In this document: positions 34,840 to 42,974 of the stretch, piece after piece
Numbering within the stretch: position 1 is the first letter of the stretch
Layout: the number at the start of each line of letters is the position of its first letter
The notes under the pieces: generated by a model
Seen by the model: only the letters and a program-made list of their open reading frames with translations
What the model was told of the DNA's origin: nothing
Database searches by the model: none
Position numbers and translations under genes: made by a program
Assembly: GCF_017491605.1 (NCBI RefSeq)
Contig: NZ_JAFGYY010000007.1
Span: forward strand, 218,896-282,895
Origin: Pseudomonas sp. 30_B
Lineage (GTDB): Bacteria; Pseudomonadota; Gammaproteobacteria; Pseudomonadales; Pseudomonadaceae
Reading direction: 5' to 3'
Length of the DNA: 64,000 nt

Positions 34840-35295
34840 TCACCCATTGGCCAATGAATACAACCGATACTCCACCCAGCCCGGCCCCAGCCGCCCCTCG
34901 CCCACCGCGAGCAGATGGTTCAGCCAGCGGTAGCGCTCATCCCCGACTTCGAAACGCGGCTGGATCATGAAGTAGGTGTCGCCGTATTCCGTGCTCTCCC
35001 CCCGGGATACCGCCGTGATGATCTTCGGATTGGCCACCAGCAGCCCGTTGTGCTGCATCAGTATCCGCGCGCCATCGTCGGTGCGCAGCACCAGGCGCAC
35101 CTCCAGGTGCCAGCCGCCGTCGCTGTCCACCAGGATCCAGTCGCCACCGCCGGGCAACACCTCGCCGTTCAGGCGCTGGCCCTGGAAGGTGCCGCCGCCA
35201 GCCGCCGAGATCAGGCGCTGGCCGTGGGGCACCCGGCCGATCTCCAGCGGCACGCTTGCCTTCACGCTCATGTTCATCAGCGGCTCGAGTTTCAT
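34840..35295 (-). CDS. DUF3237-family protein
   Basis: A 151-residue protein of the DUF3237 beta-barrel family. Recognisable features are IGRVPHGQRLISAAGGGTF, GEVLPGGGDWILVDSDG and NHLLAVGEGR. Its biochemical role is unknown, though in other genomes it appears with catabolic genes. It is a separate unit, 69 bases from the DCC gene and with its own ribosome site (AGGAG). Confidence 0.8.
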   Translation of the reverse strand: MKLEPLMNMSVKASVPLEIGRVPHGQRLISAAGGGTFQGQRLNGEVLPGGGDWILVDSDGGWHLEVRLVLRTDDGARILMQHNGLLVANPKIITAVSRGESTEYGDTYFMIQPRFEVGDERYRWLNHLLAVGEGRLGPGWVEYRLYSLANG

Positions 35296-35374
35296 CGACA
35301 GCTCCTATCGCCATGCACCCTTGAGTAAAGCAGCCGGCTCCGGCGCCGGCCATGCTCAGCCGAAGCGCCCCTCT

Positions 35375-36187
35375 TCAACCGAACCGGTAACGCAACAGCC
35401 GGCCCATGCGCCGCAACGGCGGAATCGCCAGGGTGATCCGGTAGAGCAGGCGCACGCCCGGGGACATCCGGGCGATCTGCGCTTCGTCATAAGGCTCGAC
35501 CGCGTCGACGAAGCGCAGTCCGGGCACCTGCGCCTCCAGCTCGGCGTTGTCGTCGATGCCCCAGTGCAGGATCGCGCCGGTCTTGCGGATCATCGGGTGG
35601 TATTGCATCCAGCGGATGCCCTGCCGTGTGTAGCCGTCGAAGATCAGCTCGCCGCTGCGGCAATGGGCGACCAGCGCGCGCAGCAGCCAGGGCACCGCCT
35701 CGCTCTCCACATAGGGCAGCACGCCCTCGGCGACGATCAGCACGGGCCGGTCGACCGGCACCCCACGCCACCAGTCCGGCGCGGTCAGCGCGGAAGCGAC
35801 CAGATGGCAATTTTCCCGCGGCGGATACAGACGCTCGCGCAGGGCGATCACTTCGGGGAAATCCACCTCGACCCACTGCACGGTGGACGGTGGATCGATG
35901 CGCCAGACGCGGCTGTCGAGCCCGCAGCCCAGCTGCAGCACCGTCGCCTGCGGATGACGGGCGAGGAAGTCGCGCACCCAGTCGTCGAACAGCTTGGCCC
36001 GCAGCGCCACGCCGATCCATCCGGAGCGACCGAGATGCAGGCGGCCGAAGTCGTAGTCGACCCGCTCCAGCGCGCGCCGGGCGACATGGTCGTGCAACAG
36101 GCTGTCCGCCAGCTCGCTCTCCTTAGCCTTGGCATAGAAGGTGATCAGCAGCGTTTCCGGCGTACCGCGCAGGCCGATACGTTCCAC
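35375..36187 (-). CDS. Class I SAM-dependent methyltransferase (LCMT/PPM1-like)
   Basis: A 270-residue methyltransferase of the leucine carboxyl methyltransferase-like family. The SAM-binding motif is VLQLGCGLDSRVWRID (near residue 88) with the acidic residue at WVEVDFPEV. Motif IV-like VLIVAEGVLPYV follows. These enzymes often O-methylate polyketide or small acids. A GTG at 36187 was chosen: the preceding NTF2-like gene stops 2 bases upstream, so the two are coupled. Together they may belong to a small biosynthetic or detoxifying module with the NTF2-like and SRPBCC proteins. Confidence 0.82.
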   Translation of the reverse strand: MERIGLRGTPETLLITFYAKAKESELADSLLHDHVARRALERVDYDFGRLHLGRSGWIGVALRAKLFDDWVRDFLARHPQATVLQLGCGLDSRVWRIDPPSTVQWVEVDFPEVIALRERLYPPRENCHLVASALTAPDWWRGVPVDRPVLIVAEGVLPYVESEAVPWLLRALVAHCRSGELIFDGYTRQGIRWMQYHPMIRKTGAILHWGIDDNAELEAQVPGLRFVDAVEPYDEAQIARMSPGVRLLYRITLAIPPLRRMGRLLRYRFG

Positions 36188-36188
36188 G

Positions 36189-36560
36189 TCACGGGTGCAG
36201 GTAGTAGAGCTTGTTGATGATCGACCACTGCGAGCCGATGCGCAGCAGCGACAGGTAATCGGTGAAATGCATGCCGAGGAAATCATCGGTCACCTTCGCC
36301 ACCGCGCTGTCGCCGGTGATGTCCAGCGACTTCAGCTCCCACACCGGCGGCTCGCCCGAGGAGGGCGGCGACTCCGCCTTGATCGCACCGATGAAGTCGT
36401 CCAGCGAGGCCCATTCCAGCTCGCCGTGGTAATTGCCGATGATCTTGCAGGACGGATGGAACGCCTGGCGCAACCTCGCCTCGTCGGCGAAGGTCATGCC
36501 CTCCACGTAATCCGTGAGAACGCGGTTGATGGCGGCGCTTTCCGCCGTGTAGTTGCTCAT
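36189..36560 (-). CDS. NTF2-like (SnoaL/lumazine-binding-type) protein
   Basis: A 123-residue cone-shaped alpha/beta-barrel protein of the NTF2-like superfamily (INRVLTDYVEGMTFADEARL, FHPSCKIIGNY, WSIINKLYYLH). Members bind or isomerise small hydrophobic molecules, or act as domains with a loose active site. No catalytic pair can be called with confidence. Its stop codon lies 2 bases before the methyltransferase GTG, so the two genes are translated together. Confidence 0.8.
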   Translation of the reverse strand: MSNYTAESAAINRVLTDYVEGMTFADEARLRQAFHPSCKIIGNYHGELEWASLDDFIGAIKAESPPSSGEPPVWELKSLDITGDSAVAKVTDDFLGMHFTDYLSLLRIGSQWSIINKLYYLHP

Positions 36561-36652
36561 CTGTGCAGCCCTCCCTGTCGGTGCGTCGGGTATCGGGGAA
36601 GGCTAGCACCGCACCCCGGCCACGCCGTTTGCGGCGACGACCGGGGCGATGG

Positions 36653-37126
36653 TCAACCAAGCGCAGGATCAGGCCGCGACCGCAGATAACTTGCCAAAGC
36701 GGCAAAGCGCCGACGGATGGCCCGCTCGAAGAATGCCGCCACCCAGGCATCCATCCAACGTCCCAGCCAGCGCGGGCGTATAGCCAGGTCGAAGCTATAC
36801 AGCAACTCGGACTGGCCCGCCTCGATATCACGATGCTGCAAGGTGGCCGCCCAGTGCCGGAACAGGCCGCTGGGCTCCACCAGCACGGCAGCGGCGCGCC
36901 TGGGCGGATCGAAGTTGACAAAGCGCGTGCGCAACATGAAGCAGCGCCGCAAGCCCCGTCCGCGATTCACCGATATCGCTCCGATTGAAGGGTAAGCGGC
37001 CCCACCCTCCACATACGCCTCGGACAACAGCGTGTCCCAGCGCAGACGTTGGCGATGATCATGGAAGGCGTCGAACGCCGCCTCGGCGGACGCCGGCATG
37101 ATGAATCGCAGACGGCGCACGGCCAC
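36653..37126 (-). CDS. SRPBCC (START-like) family protein
   Basis: A 157-residue protein of the SRPBCC hot-dog/helix-grip fold: an N-terminal strand MAVRRLRFIMPASAEAAFDAFHD, a central beta-sheet, and a long C-terminal helix (ERAIRRRFAALASYLRSR). The fold binds hydrophobic ligands in a cavity. It lies 4 bases downstream of the aldo/keto reductase gene, so it is in the same operon and may carry that enzyme's substrate. Function is not known. Confidence 0.78.
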   Translation of the reverse strand: MAVRRLRFIMPASAEAAFDAFHDHRQRLRWDTLLSEAYVEGGAAYPSIGAISVNRGRGLRRCFMLRTRFVNFDPPRRAAAVLVEPSGLFRHWAATLQHRDIEAGQSELLYSFDLAIRPRWLGRWMDAWVAAFFERAIRRRFAALASYLRSRPDPALG

Positions 37127-37130
37127 GACT

Positions 37131-37958
37131 TCAGACCACCGCCAGATGCCGCTTGCGCGTCGGCGGCGGGAAGGCGGCGTCCAGCGCTTCGAGGTCCTCG
37201 GCGCTCAGGCGCAGCGTGAGCGCGGCGGCGTTGTCGCACACGTGCAGCGACTCCACCGCCTTGGGAATGGCGATCACCCCCGGCTGGTGGATCAGCCAGG
37301 CCAGGGCCACGCGGGCCGGGGTGGCGTCGTGGCGGCCGGCGATTTCCGCCAGTACCCGGTTGCGCAGCAGGCTGCCGCCCTGTCCGACCGGGCAGTAGGC
37401 CATCAGCGGCATGCGCTGCTCCTGGCACCAGGGCAGCAGGTCCCATTCGATGCCGCGTTCCTCCAGGCTGTACTGCACCTGGTTGGTGGCGCAGGCCGGC
37501 TCGCTCAACTCCTGCATGTCATCCAGATCGAAGTTGGAAACGCCCCAGCGCTTGATCTTGCCTTGCTCGCGCAGGCGCTCGAAGGCCTCGACGGTTTCTT
37601 CCAGCGGATACTGTCCGCGCCAGTGCAGCAGGTAGAGGTCCAGGCAGTCGGTGCGCAGGCGCTTCAGGCTGCGCTCGCAGGCTTCGGGGATGCCGCGCCG
37701 GCTGGCATTGTGCGGATAGACCTTGCTGACCAGGAAGATCTGGTCGCGCAGCCCGGCGATGGCCTCGCCGACCACCTCTTCCGAGCCGCCTTCGCCGTAC
37801 ATTTCGGCGGTGTCGATCAGGGTCAGGCCGCGCTCGATGCCTTCGCGCAGCGCCGCCACTTCGCGCGAGCGTTCGGAACGGTTCTCGCCCAGGCGCCAGG
37901 TACCCTGGCCGATGGCGGGAACGGCGGCGCCGTCGGCGAATACCACTGTGTTCATCAC
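37131..37958 (-). CDS. Aldo/keto reductase
   Basis: A 275-residue AKR of the NADPH-dependent type. The catalytic tetrad is visible: Asp and Tyr in LIDTAEMYGEGGSEE, Lys in IFLVSKVYPHNAS, and His in LYLLHWRG. The conserved fingerprint GKIKRWGVSNF and the C-terminal IAIPKA block are also present. It would reduce aldehydes or ketones to alcohols. It is the first gene of a leftward group with the SRPBCC protein. Confidence 0.92.
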   Translation of the reverse strand: MMNTVVFADGAAVPAIGQGTWRLGENRSERSREVAALREGIERGLTLIDTAEMYGEGGSEEVVGEAIAGLRDQIFLVSKVYPHNASRRGIPEACERSLKRLRTDCLDLYLLHWRGQYPLEETVEAFERLREQGKIKRWGVSNFDLDDMQELSEPACATNQVQYSLEERGIEWDLLPWCQEQRMPLMAYCPVGQGGSLLRNRVLAEIAGRHDATPARVALAWLIHQPGVIAIPKAVESLHVCDNAAALTLRLSAEDLEALDAAFPPPTRKRHLAVV

Positions 37959-38051
37959 GTGCTCCTTGTCGTTGGGTTGGGGATCACGGGGCCGGCCGCC
38001 CGTCGGGGCAGCGGGCTGGACAGGGTAGCGCAGCCGGCGGGATTTCGCGTG

Positions 38052-38260
38052 GGTTCTCAGAACCTATTTACGATCTCGCGAGCTAGAGCAGAACAAGGCG
38101 CAACGACCAACCGGAGTAACAGCCGCAGGCTGGCCCGAAGGGTGAGCGCCAGCGAATCAAACAGGCGAGGACGCGGAGTTTACGAGCTGTAAATGAGCAG
38201 TCCTCGCCTGTTTTTAACGCAGTTATGCCGACGCGCAGCAGATCGTAAACAGGTTCTCAG
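38052..38260. mobile_element. MITE-like element with terminal inverted repeats
   Basis: A ~200-base non-coding element. Left end AGAACCTATTTACGATCT (38059-38076) is the inverted counterpart of right end AGATCGTAAACAGGTTCT (38240-38257), with one mismatch. It is bordered by direct repeats of GGTTCTCAG (38052-38060 and 38252-38260). Inside are nested hairpins, AACAGGCGAGGAC with GTCCTCGCCTGTT followed by a T-run, and TTTACGAGCTGTAAA. There is no transposase, so it would be moved by one encoded elsewhere. The right direct repeat contains the TGA stop of the VOC gene. Confidence 0.72.
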
Positions 38261-38685
38261 TGCCAGGGATCGTAGGTGCCAAAGCTCCAGATATGGCCCT
38301 CCGGATCGCGGCAGGTGAAGCCCTGGCCGCCGTAATCCTCGTCCTTGATGTCGATGACGATCTGCGCGCCGCCGTCCACCGCCGCGCGGTACAGCGCCTC
38401 GGCGTCCTTCACCACGACGTAGATGCTCTGGGTGCAGCCGCCGACCTCGTCGGGCTGGCGCATCAACCGGCCGTACTCGTTGTCGTGCAGCGAACCGAGC
38501 ATCAGCAGTCCGCTGCCATCGGCCAGTGCCAGCTGAGCGTGGGCGATGCCACCGTGGTCATCGGCCACCACCAGCTGGCGCCGGAAGCCGAAGGTGGCGC
38601 ACAGCCAGTCGATGGCGCGGGGCGCATCGCGGTAGCGCAGGCAGGGAATGACGCTGGGGCGAACGGCGGGAGTGGACGTGGACAT
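38257..38685 (-). CDS. VOC-family (glyoxalase/bleomycin-resistance-like) protein
   Basis: A 142-residue vicinal-oxygen-chelate protein with paired beta-alpha-beta-beta-beta modules. It starts with PSVIPCLRYRDAPRAIDWLCATFGF and contains YVVVKDAEALY and the C-terminal GGQGFTCRDPEGHIWSFGTYDP, typical of PhnB/glyoxalase-like members. It may bind a small hydrophobic or metal-chelated compound. The MITE-like element at 38052-38260 ends at its stop codon, so the last few residues might differ from homologues. GGAGA precedes the ATG at 38685. Confidence 0.85.
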   Translation of the reverse strand: MSTSTPAVRPSVIPCLRYRDAPRAIDWLCATFGFRRQLVVADDHGGIAHAQLALADGSGLLMLGSLHDNEYGRLMRQPDEVGGCTQSIYVVVKDAEALYRAAVDGGAQIVIDIKDEDYGGQGFTCRDPEGHIWSFGTYDPWH

Positions 38686-38865
38686 GACGATCTCCGGCGC
38701 AGGACGGGCGCAATGCATCCAGCATAGTCGCCCGCTCCTTTCACCCGGCAAGGTCGCCCCTGCGAAGCGATGAAGTCAATGCAGAGGCCATCGAAGCGCA
38801 ATTTCCTGCAAGACCGATTCCGGAGAGGCCCGTAGTGTCGGACGACTCAATCGAAGGAGAACCCC

Positions 38866-39234
38866 ATGACCACGCGCCAACCGATCAACCTGCAGGACAA
38901 GCTCGCGCGCATCCACGAGACCTGGCAGCCTCGGGTGATCGCCGAGATGAACGACTACCAGTTCAAGGTGGTGAAGCTGCACGGCGATTTCGTCTGGCAC
39001 AGCCACGCCGACACCGACGAGACCTTCATCGTGCTCGACGGCGAGCTGCGCATCGACTTCCGCGACGGCCCGCTGACCTTGCGTGCCGGCGAGCTGTACG
39101 TGGTGCCGCGTGGCGTCGAGCACAAGCCCTACGCCGAGCATGAGGTGCAGGTGATGCTCATCGAGCCGCGCGGGGTGCTGAACACCGGCGATACCGGCGG
39201 CGAGCGCACGGCGGAGAATGATCGCTGGGTGTAA
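38866..39234 (+). CDS. Cupin-domain protein
   Basis: A 122-residue single-domain cupin with the metal-binding motifs HSHADTDETFIVLDGELRI (His, His, Glu) and, after the spacer, VVPRGVEHKPYA (His). Such proteins often hold iron or zinc and act on small molecules or as sensors. It is alone, 12 bases from the convergent Xre antitoxin gene. Function is not predictable. Confidence 0.85.
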   Translation: MTTRQPINLQDKLARIHETWQPRVIAEMNDYQFKVVKLHGDFVWHSHADTDETFIVLDGELRIDFRDGPLTLRAGELYVVPRGVEHKPYAEHEVQVMLIEPRGVLNTGDTGGERTAENDRWV

Positions 39235-39245
39235 GCGTCCCGCGC

Positions 39246-39572
39246 TCAGAGGTCCAGCAGGTCGGCATGAATACCCAGCGCCTTCGCGACCTTTTCCCGC
39301 GTCGGTCTGCGCGGCCGGGTCGCGGCTTCCTGCTGAGCATAGGCGGACTGGCTGATGCCGATGCGCTCGGCCACTTCCGCCTGGGTCAGCCCCAGGTGCC
39401 TGCGCCAGGCGCCAATGACGCTCAGCCCTTCCCTGACCATGAAGCCCACCACCTCGTTGGGCACCAGGTCCTCCTTCGGGTGGCTGGCGATGTACTCCGC
39501 ATAGGGAATGACCACGAAGGCCGGCATACCGTCCGGTCCGTTGATGATCTGCACATTAGTACGTGTGCTCAT
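39246..39572 (-). CDS. Xre-family antitoxin
   Basis: A 108-residue antitoxin with a short N-terminal strand-rich segment (NVQIINGPDGMPAFVVIPYAEY) and a C-terminal helix-turn-helix (LGLTQAEVAERIGISQSAYAQQEA). The start at 39572 overlaps the toxin's 3' end by 17 bases and follows AGGA. Toxin-first order (toxin then antitoxin) matches HigBA-type modules. It would neutralise the neighbouring RelE-like protein and repress their shared promoter. Confidence 0.88.
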   Translation of the reverse strand: MSTRTNVQIINGPDGMPAFVVIPYAEYIASHPKEDLVPNEVVGFMVREGLSVIGAWRRHLGLTQAEVAERIGISQSAYAQQEAATRPRRPTREKVAKALGIHADLLDL

Positions 39573-39810
39573 CGCGCTTCCTGACCTCTTCGACATTCAC
39601 GATCCTGATTCCATCATCCCAGTCGAACAGCACCCGGTAATGGCCTACCCGCAGGCGGTAGCCATAGGCGTGGTTGACCAGCTTTTTCACATTCTGGACG
39701 TTCGGCATCCACGCCAGCTCCTGCACGGCATCGTAGATCGTCGGCTGATCAGCCTTGCTGAGCCTGCCAAGCTGCTTTACAGCCTTCCTTGTCCAGTTGA
39801 TCCGGTTCAT
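39556..39810 (-). CDS. RelE/ParE-superfamily toxin
   Basis: An 84-residue toxin of the RelE/ParE fold, with the characteristic N-terminal helices (AVKQLGRLSKADQPTIYDAV) and the C-terminal strand YRLRVGHYRVLFDWDDGIRIVNV. RelE members cleave mRNA in the ribosome; ParE members poison gyrase; the sequence leans towards RelE. It is the upstream gene of the pair and lies next to the operator-like palindrome at 39848-39864. It is complete, with no sign of decay. Confidence 0.88.
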   Translation of the reverse strand: MNRINWTRKAVKQLGRLSKADQPTIYDAVQELAWMPNVQNVKKLVNHAYGYRLRVGHYRVLFDWDDGIRIVNVEEVRKRDEHTY

Positions 39811-39837
39811 GACTGCCTCGCTGGGGAGGCAGTAAAT

Positions 39838-39864
39838 ATAAGTATTTCGATAAGTATATTATCG
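39838..39864 (-). promoter_or_regulatory. Toxin-antitoxin operator candidate
   Basis: A perfect inverted repeat CGATAA-GTATA-TTATCG lies at 39848-39864, 38 bases upstream of the toxin ATG, in an AT-rich stretch. ATAAGTAT also repeats at 39838-39845 and 39850-39857, one helical turn apart. Xre antitoxins normally bind such sites to repress their operon. Confidence 0.55.
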
Positions 39865-40080
39865 CAATTGAAGTCGTTTGAAACTCCGTTATCAGCAGAG
39901 TGCCGAGCGCACCGCCGATCAGCGGCCCCGCCCGGCAGCGGGCCGGCTGCTATGTCTGTGAAGAGGAAACCGCTCCCAGCCATGGGCTGTAACGCCTGGG
40001 ATACACGGGCGCGACCCTGGCAGCGGTGCCGATTCGGGTCCGCGAATCTTGCCTGCCCGGACCCGGGCCGGAGGTGTGAC

Positions 40081-40377
40081 ATGCTCTATCTGGTGCACTG
40101 GACCATTCCGATGGAAAACCGCGACAAGGTCATCCAGCGGTTCATGCAGACCGGCGGCCAGCCGCCGGCCAACGTCAAGCTGGTCGGCCGCTGGCACGCC
40201 ATGGGCCACATGCTGGGCTTTGGCCTGGCGGAAGCCGAAAATCCGCTCGACCTGCAGCGCTGGCTGCTGCAATGGACGGACCTGATGAATCTTCAGGTGC
40301 ATCCCGCCATGACCGACGCCGAATACGCCCCCTTGCTGGTGCAATACCTGGAGGCAACGTCGTCGGTCAGTCCCTGA
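40081..40377 (+). CDS. DUF3303-family protein
   Basis: A 98-residue cytoplasmic protein of the DUF3303 family, with MLYLVHWTIPMENRDKVIQRFM and WHAMGHMLGFGLAEA. These proteins have a ferredoxin-like fold seen in dimeric barrel proteins. GGAGG precedes the ATG by 7 bases. Its end overlaps the convergent GlxA-type gene by 11 bases. Function is unknown. Confidence 0.82.
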   Translation: MLYLVHWTIPMENRDKVIQRFMQTGGQPPANVKLVGRWHAMGHMLGFGLAEAENPLDLQRWLLQWTDLMNLQVHPAMTDAEYAPLLVQYLEATSSVSP

Positions 40378-41365
40378 TGGCAGCCTCGACCGACTTGGCG
40401 CCGAAGCGCTTGCGGTAGTCGCTGGGCGACATCCCGGTGATCTTGCGGAAGGTACTGCGGAACGAGCCGGGGTCGAGGTAACCCACCGTATAGGCGATGT
40501 GATCCACCGTGCCATTGGTGAACTCCAGCAGTTCCCGCGCCTTGCCGACCCGCAGGTGCTGGCAGTATTCGGTGGGCTTGAGCCCCGTGGCCGCCCGGAA
40601 GCGGCGGAGGAAGGTACGCTCCTCCAGCCCGGCCCGGGCGGCCATCGCGGGCAGACTCACGTCCACCGCGCCGTTGCCCTGCAACCAGTGCTGCACCTTG
40701 AGGATCGCCGCGTCGCCATGGCCGAGCAGCGGCGCGAAGTTGCTGCCGCACTGCTGGGCGCTGTCGCTGTGCTCGACCACCAGGAAGCGCGCGGTGCGCG
40801 AGGCAATGCTGGGCCCCAGCAGGCGGTCGACCACCCGCAGGCCGACTTCCGACCAGGCCATCAGTCCGGCGGAGGTGATCAGGTCGCCGTCGTCGACGAT
40901 AGGCTTGTGCGCCTCCAGGTTCACCTTGGGGAAGCGCCGGCCGAAGGCCTCGGCGCCGCTCCAGTGGGCGGTGGCGCAGCGCCCGTCGAGCAGTCCGGCC
41001 TCGGCCACCAGCAGGCCGCCGATACACACGGAGCCAACGATGGCGCCATCGCCGTGCCGCGCGGCCAGCCAGTCGGTGAGATGACGCAGAGGAGCCGCAT
41101 CTGGCAGGCCGAACAACGAGGGCGGCACCAGCACCGCGACCAGCCTGCTCTCAGCTCCGGGATGCGTATCGAAGACGCGCCGAGGCTCGCCACCGTCCTC
41201 GCCGGACCAGTGGCTGACGCGCAGCACCGGCAGTTGATCGCCGGCCTCTTGCGCGGCGATCCGCTCGGCCACCGCGAACAGGTCGGTCAAGCCGTGCAGC
41301 GCCGCCGTCTGTACACCGGGATAGAGCAGCAACCCGATCTCGACGACGCTCCGTTCCACAACCAT
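40367..41365 (-). CDS. GlxA-type regulator (DJ-1/PfpI domain + AraC HTH)
   Basis: A 332-residue regulator. Residues 1-190 form a DJ-1/PfpI-like glutamine-amidotransferase fold (EIGLLLYPGVQTAALHGLTDLF; the elbow VGSVCIGGLLVAEAG), and the C-terminus has an AraC HTH (MAARAGLEERTFLRRFRAATG; VGYLDPGSFRSTFRKITGMSP). Related proteins regulate amino-acid and betaine catabolism (ArgR, GbdR, CdhR). It diverges from the isochorismatase-like gene across 102 bases and is probably its regulator. The start at 41365 opens the PfpI domain. Confidence 0.9.
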   Translation of the reverse strand: MVVERSVVEIGLLLYPGVQTAALHGLTDLFAVAERIAAQEAGDQLPVLRVSHWSGEDGGEPRRVFDTHPGAESRLVAVLVPPSLFGLPDAAPLRHLTDWLAARHGDGAIVGSVCIGGLLVAEAGLLDGRCATAHWSGAEAFGRRFPKVNLEAHKPIVDDGDLITSAGLMAWSEVGLRVVDRLLGPSIASRTARFLVVEHSDSAQQCGSNFAPLLGHGDAAILKVQHWLQGNGAVDVSLPAMAARAGLEERTFLRRFRAATGLKPTEYCQHLRVGKARELLEFTNGTVDHIAYTVGYLDPGSFRSTFRKITGMSPSDYRKRFGAKSVEAAIRD

Positions 41366-41467
41366 TGTCAGTTTTCCCCCGGTTATTGTCGTTCTGCCTG
41401 ATCCCCCGCCTGCGCGCGGCGAACCATACTGGCCCCACTTCCTCACCACTCAGCAAGGACTTCGAAA

Positions 41468-42016
41468 ATGGCCAAGCAAGCGCTCATCCTAGTGGATATC
41501 CAGAACGACTACTTCCCCGCCGGCAAATGGCCGCTGGTCGGCATCGAGCCCGCCGCCGGCCAGGCCGCCAAGGTACTGGCCGCCTTCCGTGAGCGCGGCG
41601 ACCTGGTGGTACATGTCCGCCATGAGTTCGAAAGCGCCGACGCGCCCTTCTTCGCCCCCGGCAGCGAAGGCGCGCAGATCCACCCGAAGGTCGCCAATCT
41701 GCCCGGCGAAGCCGTGGTGCTCAAGCACTTCGTCAACTCGTTCCATGGCACCGACCTGAAAGCCATCCTCGACCAGCACGGCATCGAGTCCGTGGTGGTG
41801 GTCGGCCACATGAGCCACATGTGCGTGGATGGCGCGGTGCGCGCCGCCGCCGACTTCGGCTACACGGTGACCGTGCTGCACGACGCCTGCGCCACCCACG
41901 ACCTGGAATTCAACGGCGTGAAGGTGCCGGCTGCCCAGGTGCACGCCGCCTACATGGCATCGTTCGCCTTCGCCTATGCCGAGGTGATCTCCACTGCCGA
42001 GTACCTCGACCGCTGA
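41468..42016 (+). CDS. Isochorismatase-family cysteine hydrolase
   Basis: A 182-residue cysteine hydrolase. The catalytic triad is visible: Asp in LILVDIQNDYF (Asp10), Lys in VLKHFVNSF (near 86) and Cys in GHMSHMCVDGAVR (near 118), with the cis-peptide before it. The family includes nicotinamidases, carbamoyl hydrolases and isochorismatases. Without the acyl-carrier domain it is not a siderophore isochorismatase. It is divergent from a GlxA-type regulator. Confidence 0.92.
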   Translation: MAKQALILVDIQNDYFPAGKWPLVGIEPAAGQAAKVLAAFRERGDLVVHVRHEFESADAPFFAPGSEGAQIHPKVANLPGEAVVLKHFVNSFHGTDLKAILDQHGIESVVVVGHMSHMCVDGAVRAAADFGYTVTVLHDACATHDLEFNGVKVPAAQVHAAYMASFAFAYAEVISTAEYLDR

Positions 42017-42356
42017 TCGACAGCGCTCGGGAAAAGGCCCTCCCTTTAAGGCACTGGAACGCACCTGTAGGAGCGCGCCATGCGCGCGATCGCGGGCATG
42101 GCCCGCTCCTACATTGTTTTTTGGATCCCCGCGTTCGCGGGGATGACGTATGCGGGGGGCGATACCTTGCACCGTCACTCCCGCGAACGCGGGAGCCCAA
42201 AAGACAGTTGCTCCTAAAGGAGCACCGAGCCGGCAGGGTTCGCGAGCAGGCTCTCCCGCAGCCGCGGTCAATGCTGCATATCCGGGGATGAGGAGACCCG
42301 TTTCATTGGCTTTCCGCTATCATCGGGCCACATTCGCCTGCCGATAAGGACATCCC
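42017..42356. repeat. 340-base gap with REP pair and a second palindrome family
   Basis: A REP pair spans 42067-42112. At 42121-42195, CCCCGCGTTCGCGGGGATGAC and the inverted CACTCCCGCGAACGCGGGAG form a head-to-head pair of a different palindrome, widespread in proteobacteria. A degenerate REP (GGTTCGCGAGCAGGCTC) follows near 42238. The last ~60 bases should hold the lemA-type promoter. Confidence 0.75.
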
Positions 42357-42953
42357 ATGAGCGTTTCGTCGATCGTCACCCTGGCCATCATCGCCGGCGT
42401 GCTCTTCCTGCTGATCAGCGTCTTCAACCGCCTGGTGGCGCTGCGCAACCGCTACCAGAACGCCTTCGCCCAGATCGAAGTGCAGCTCAAGCGCCGCCAC
42501 GACCTGATCCCCAACCTGGTGGAAACCGCCAAGGCCTACCTCAAGCACGAGCGCGAGACCCTGGAAGCCGTGATCGCCGCACGCAATGCCGCCGTGGCCG
42601 GGCTCAAGGCTGCCTCCGAACAACCCGGCGACGCCGGCCGCATGGCGCAGCTGGCCGCCGCCGAGAACGCCCTGGGCGGCGCCATGGGCCGCCTCAACGT
42701 GACCCTGGAAGCCTACCCGGACCTCAAGGCCTCGCAGAACCTGCAGCAGGTCAGCGAAGAGCTGTCGAGCACCGAGAACAAGGTCGCCTTCGCCCGCCAG
42801 GCCTACAACGACTCGGTGATGGCGTACAACACCTACCGCCAGTCCTTCCCCGCCAACGTCCTGGCCACCACCTACGGCCACAGCAAGGACGCCAGCCTGC
42901 TGGAGTTCGAGGACAGCAAGGCAATCCAGGCCGCACCGAAAGTCGCCTTCTAA
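42357..42953 (+). CDS. LemA-family protein
   Basis: A 198-residue LemA protein: one N-terminal membrane anchor (residues 5-25), then the conserved helical core (RNRYQNAFAQIEVQLKRRHDLIPNLVETAKAY, YNDSVMAYNTYRQSFPANVLA). LemA proteins are inner-membrane proteins of unknown exact role, often encoded next to membrane proteases. Here an M48 protease gene follows after 21 bases, so the pair is likely functionally coupled. Confidence 0.9.
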   Translation: MSVSSIVTLAIIAGVLFLLISVFNRLVALRNRYQNAFAQIEVQLKRRHDLIPNLVETAKAYLKHERETLEAVIAARNAAVAGLKAASEQPGDAGRMAQLAAAENALGGAMGRLNVTLEAYPDLKASQNLQQVSEELSSTENKVAFARQAYNDSVMAYNTYRQSFPANVLATTYGHSKDASLLEFEDSKAIQAAPKVAF

Positions 42954-42974
42954 AATCCCGGCGCAGGACGCGCG

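Noticed and set aside
42121..42195. Possible CRISPR-like repeats
   Set aside because: Only two inverted palindrome copies with no regular spacers; a REP-like pair explains them. No CRISPR array was found in the window.
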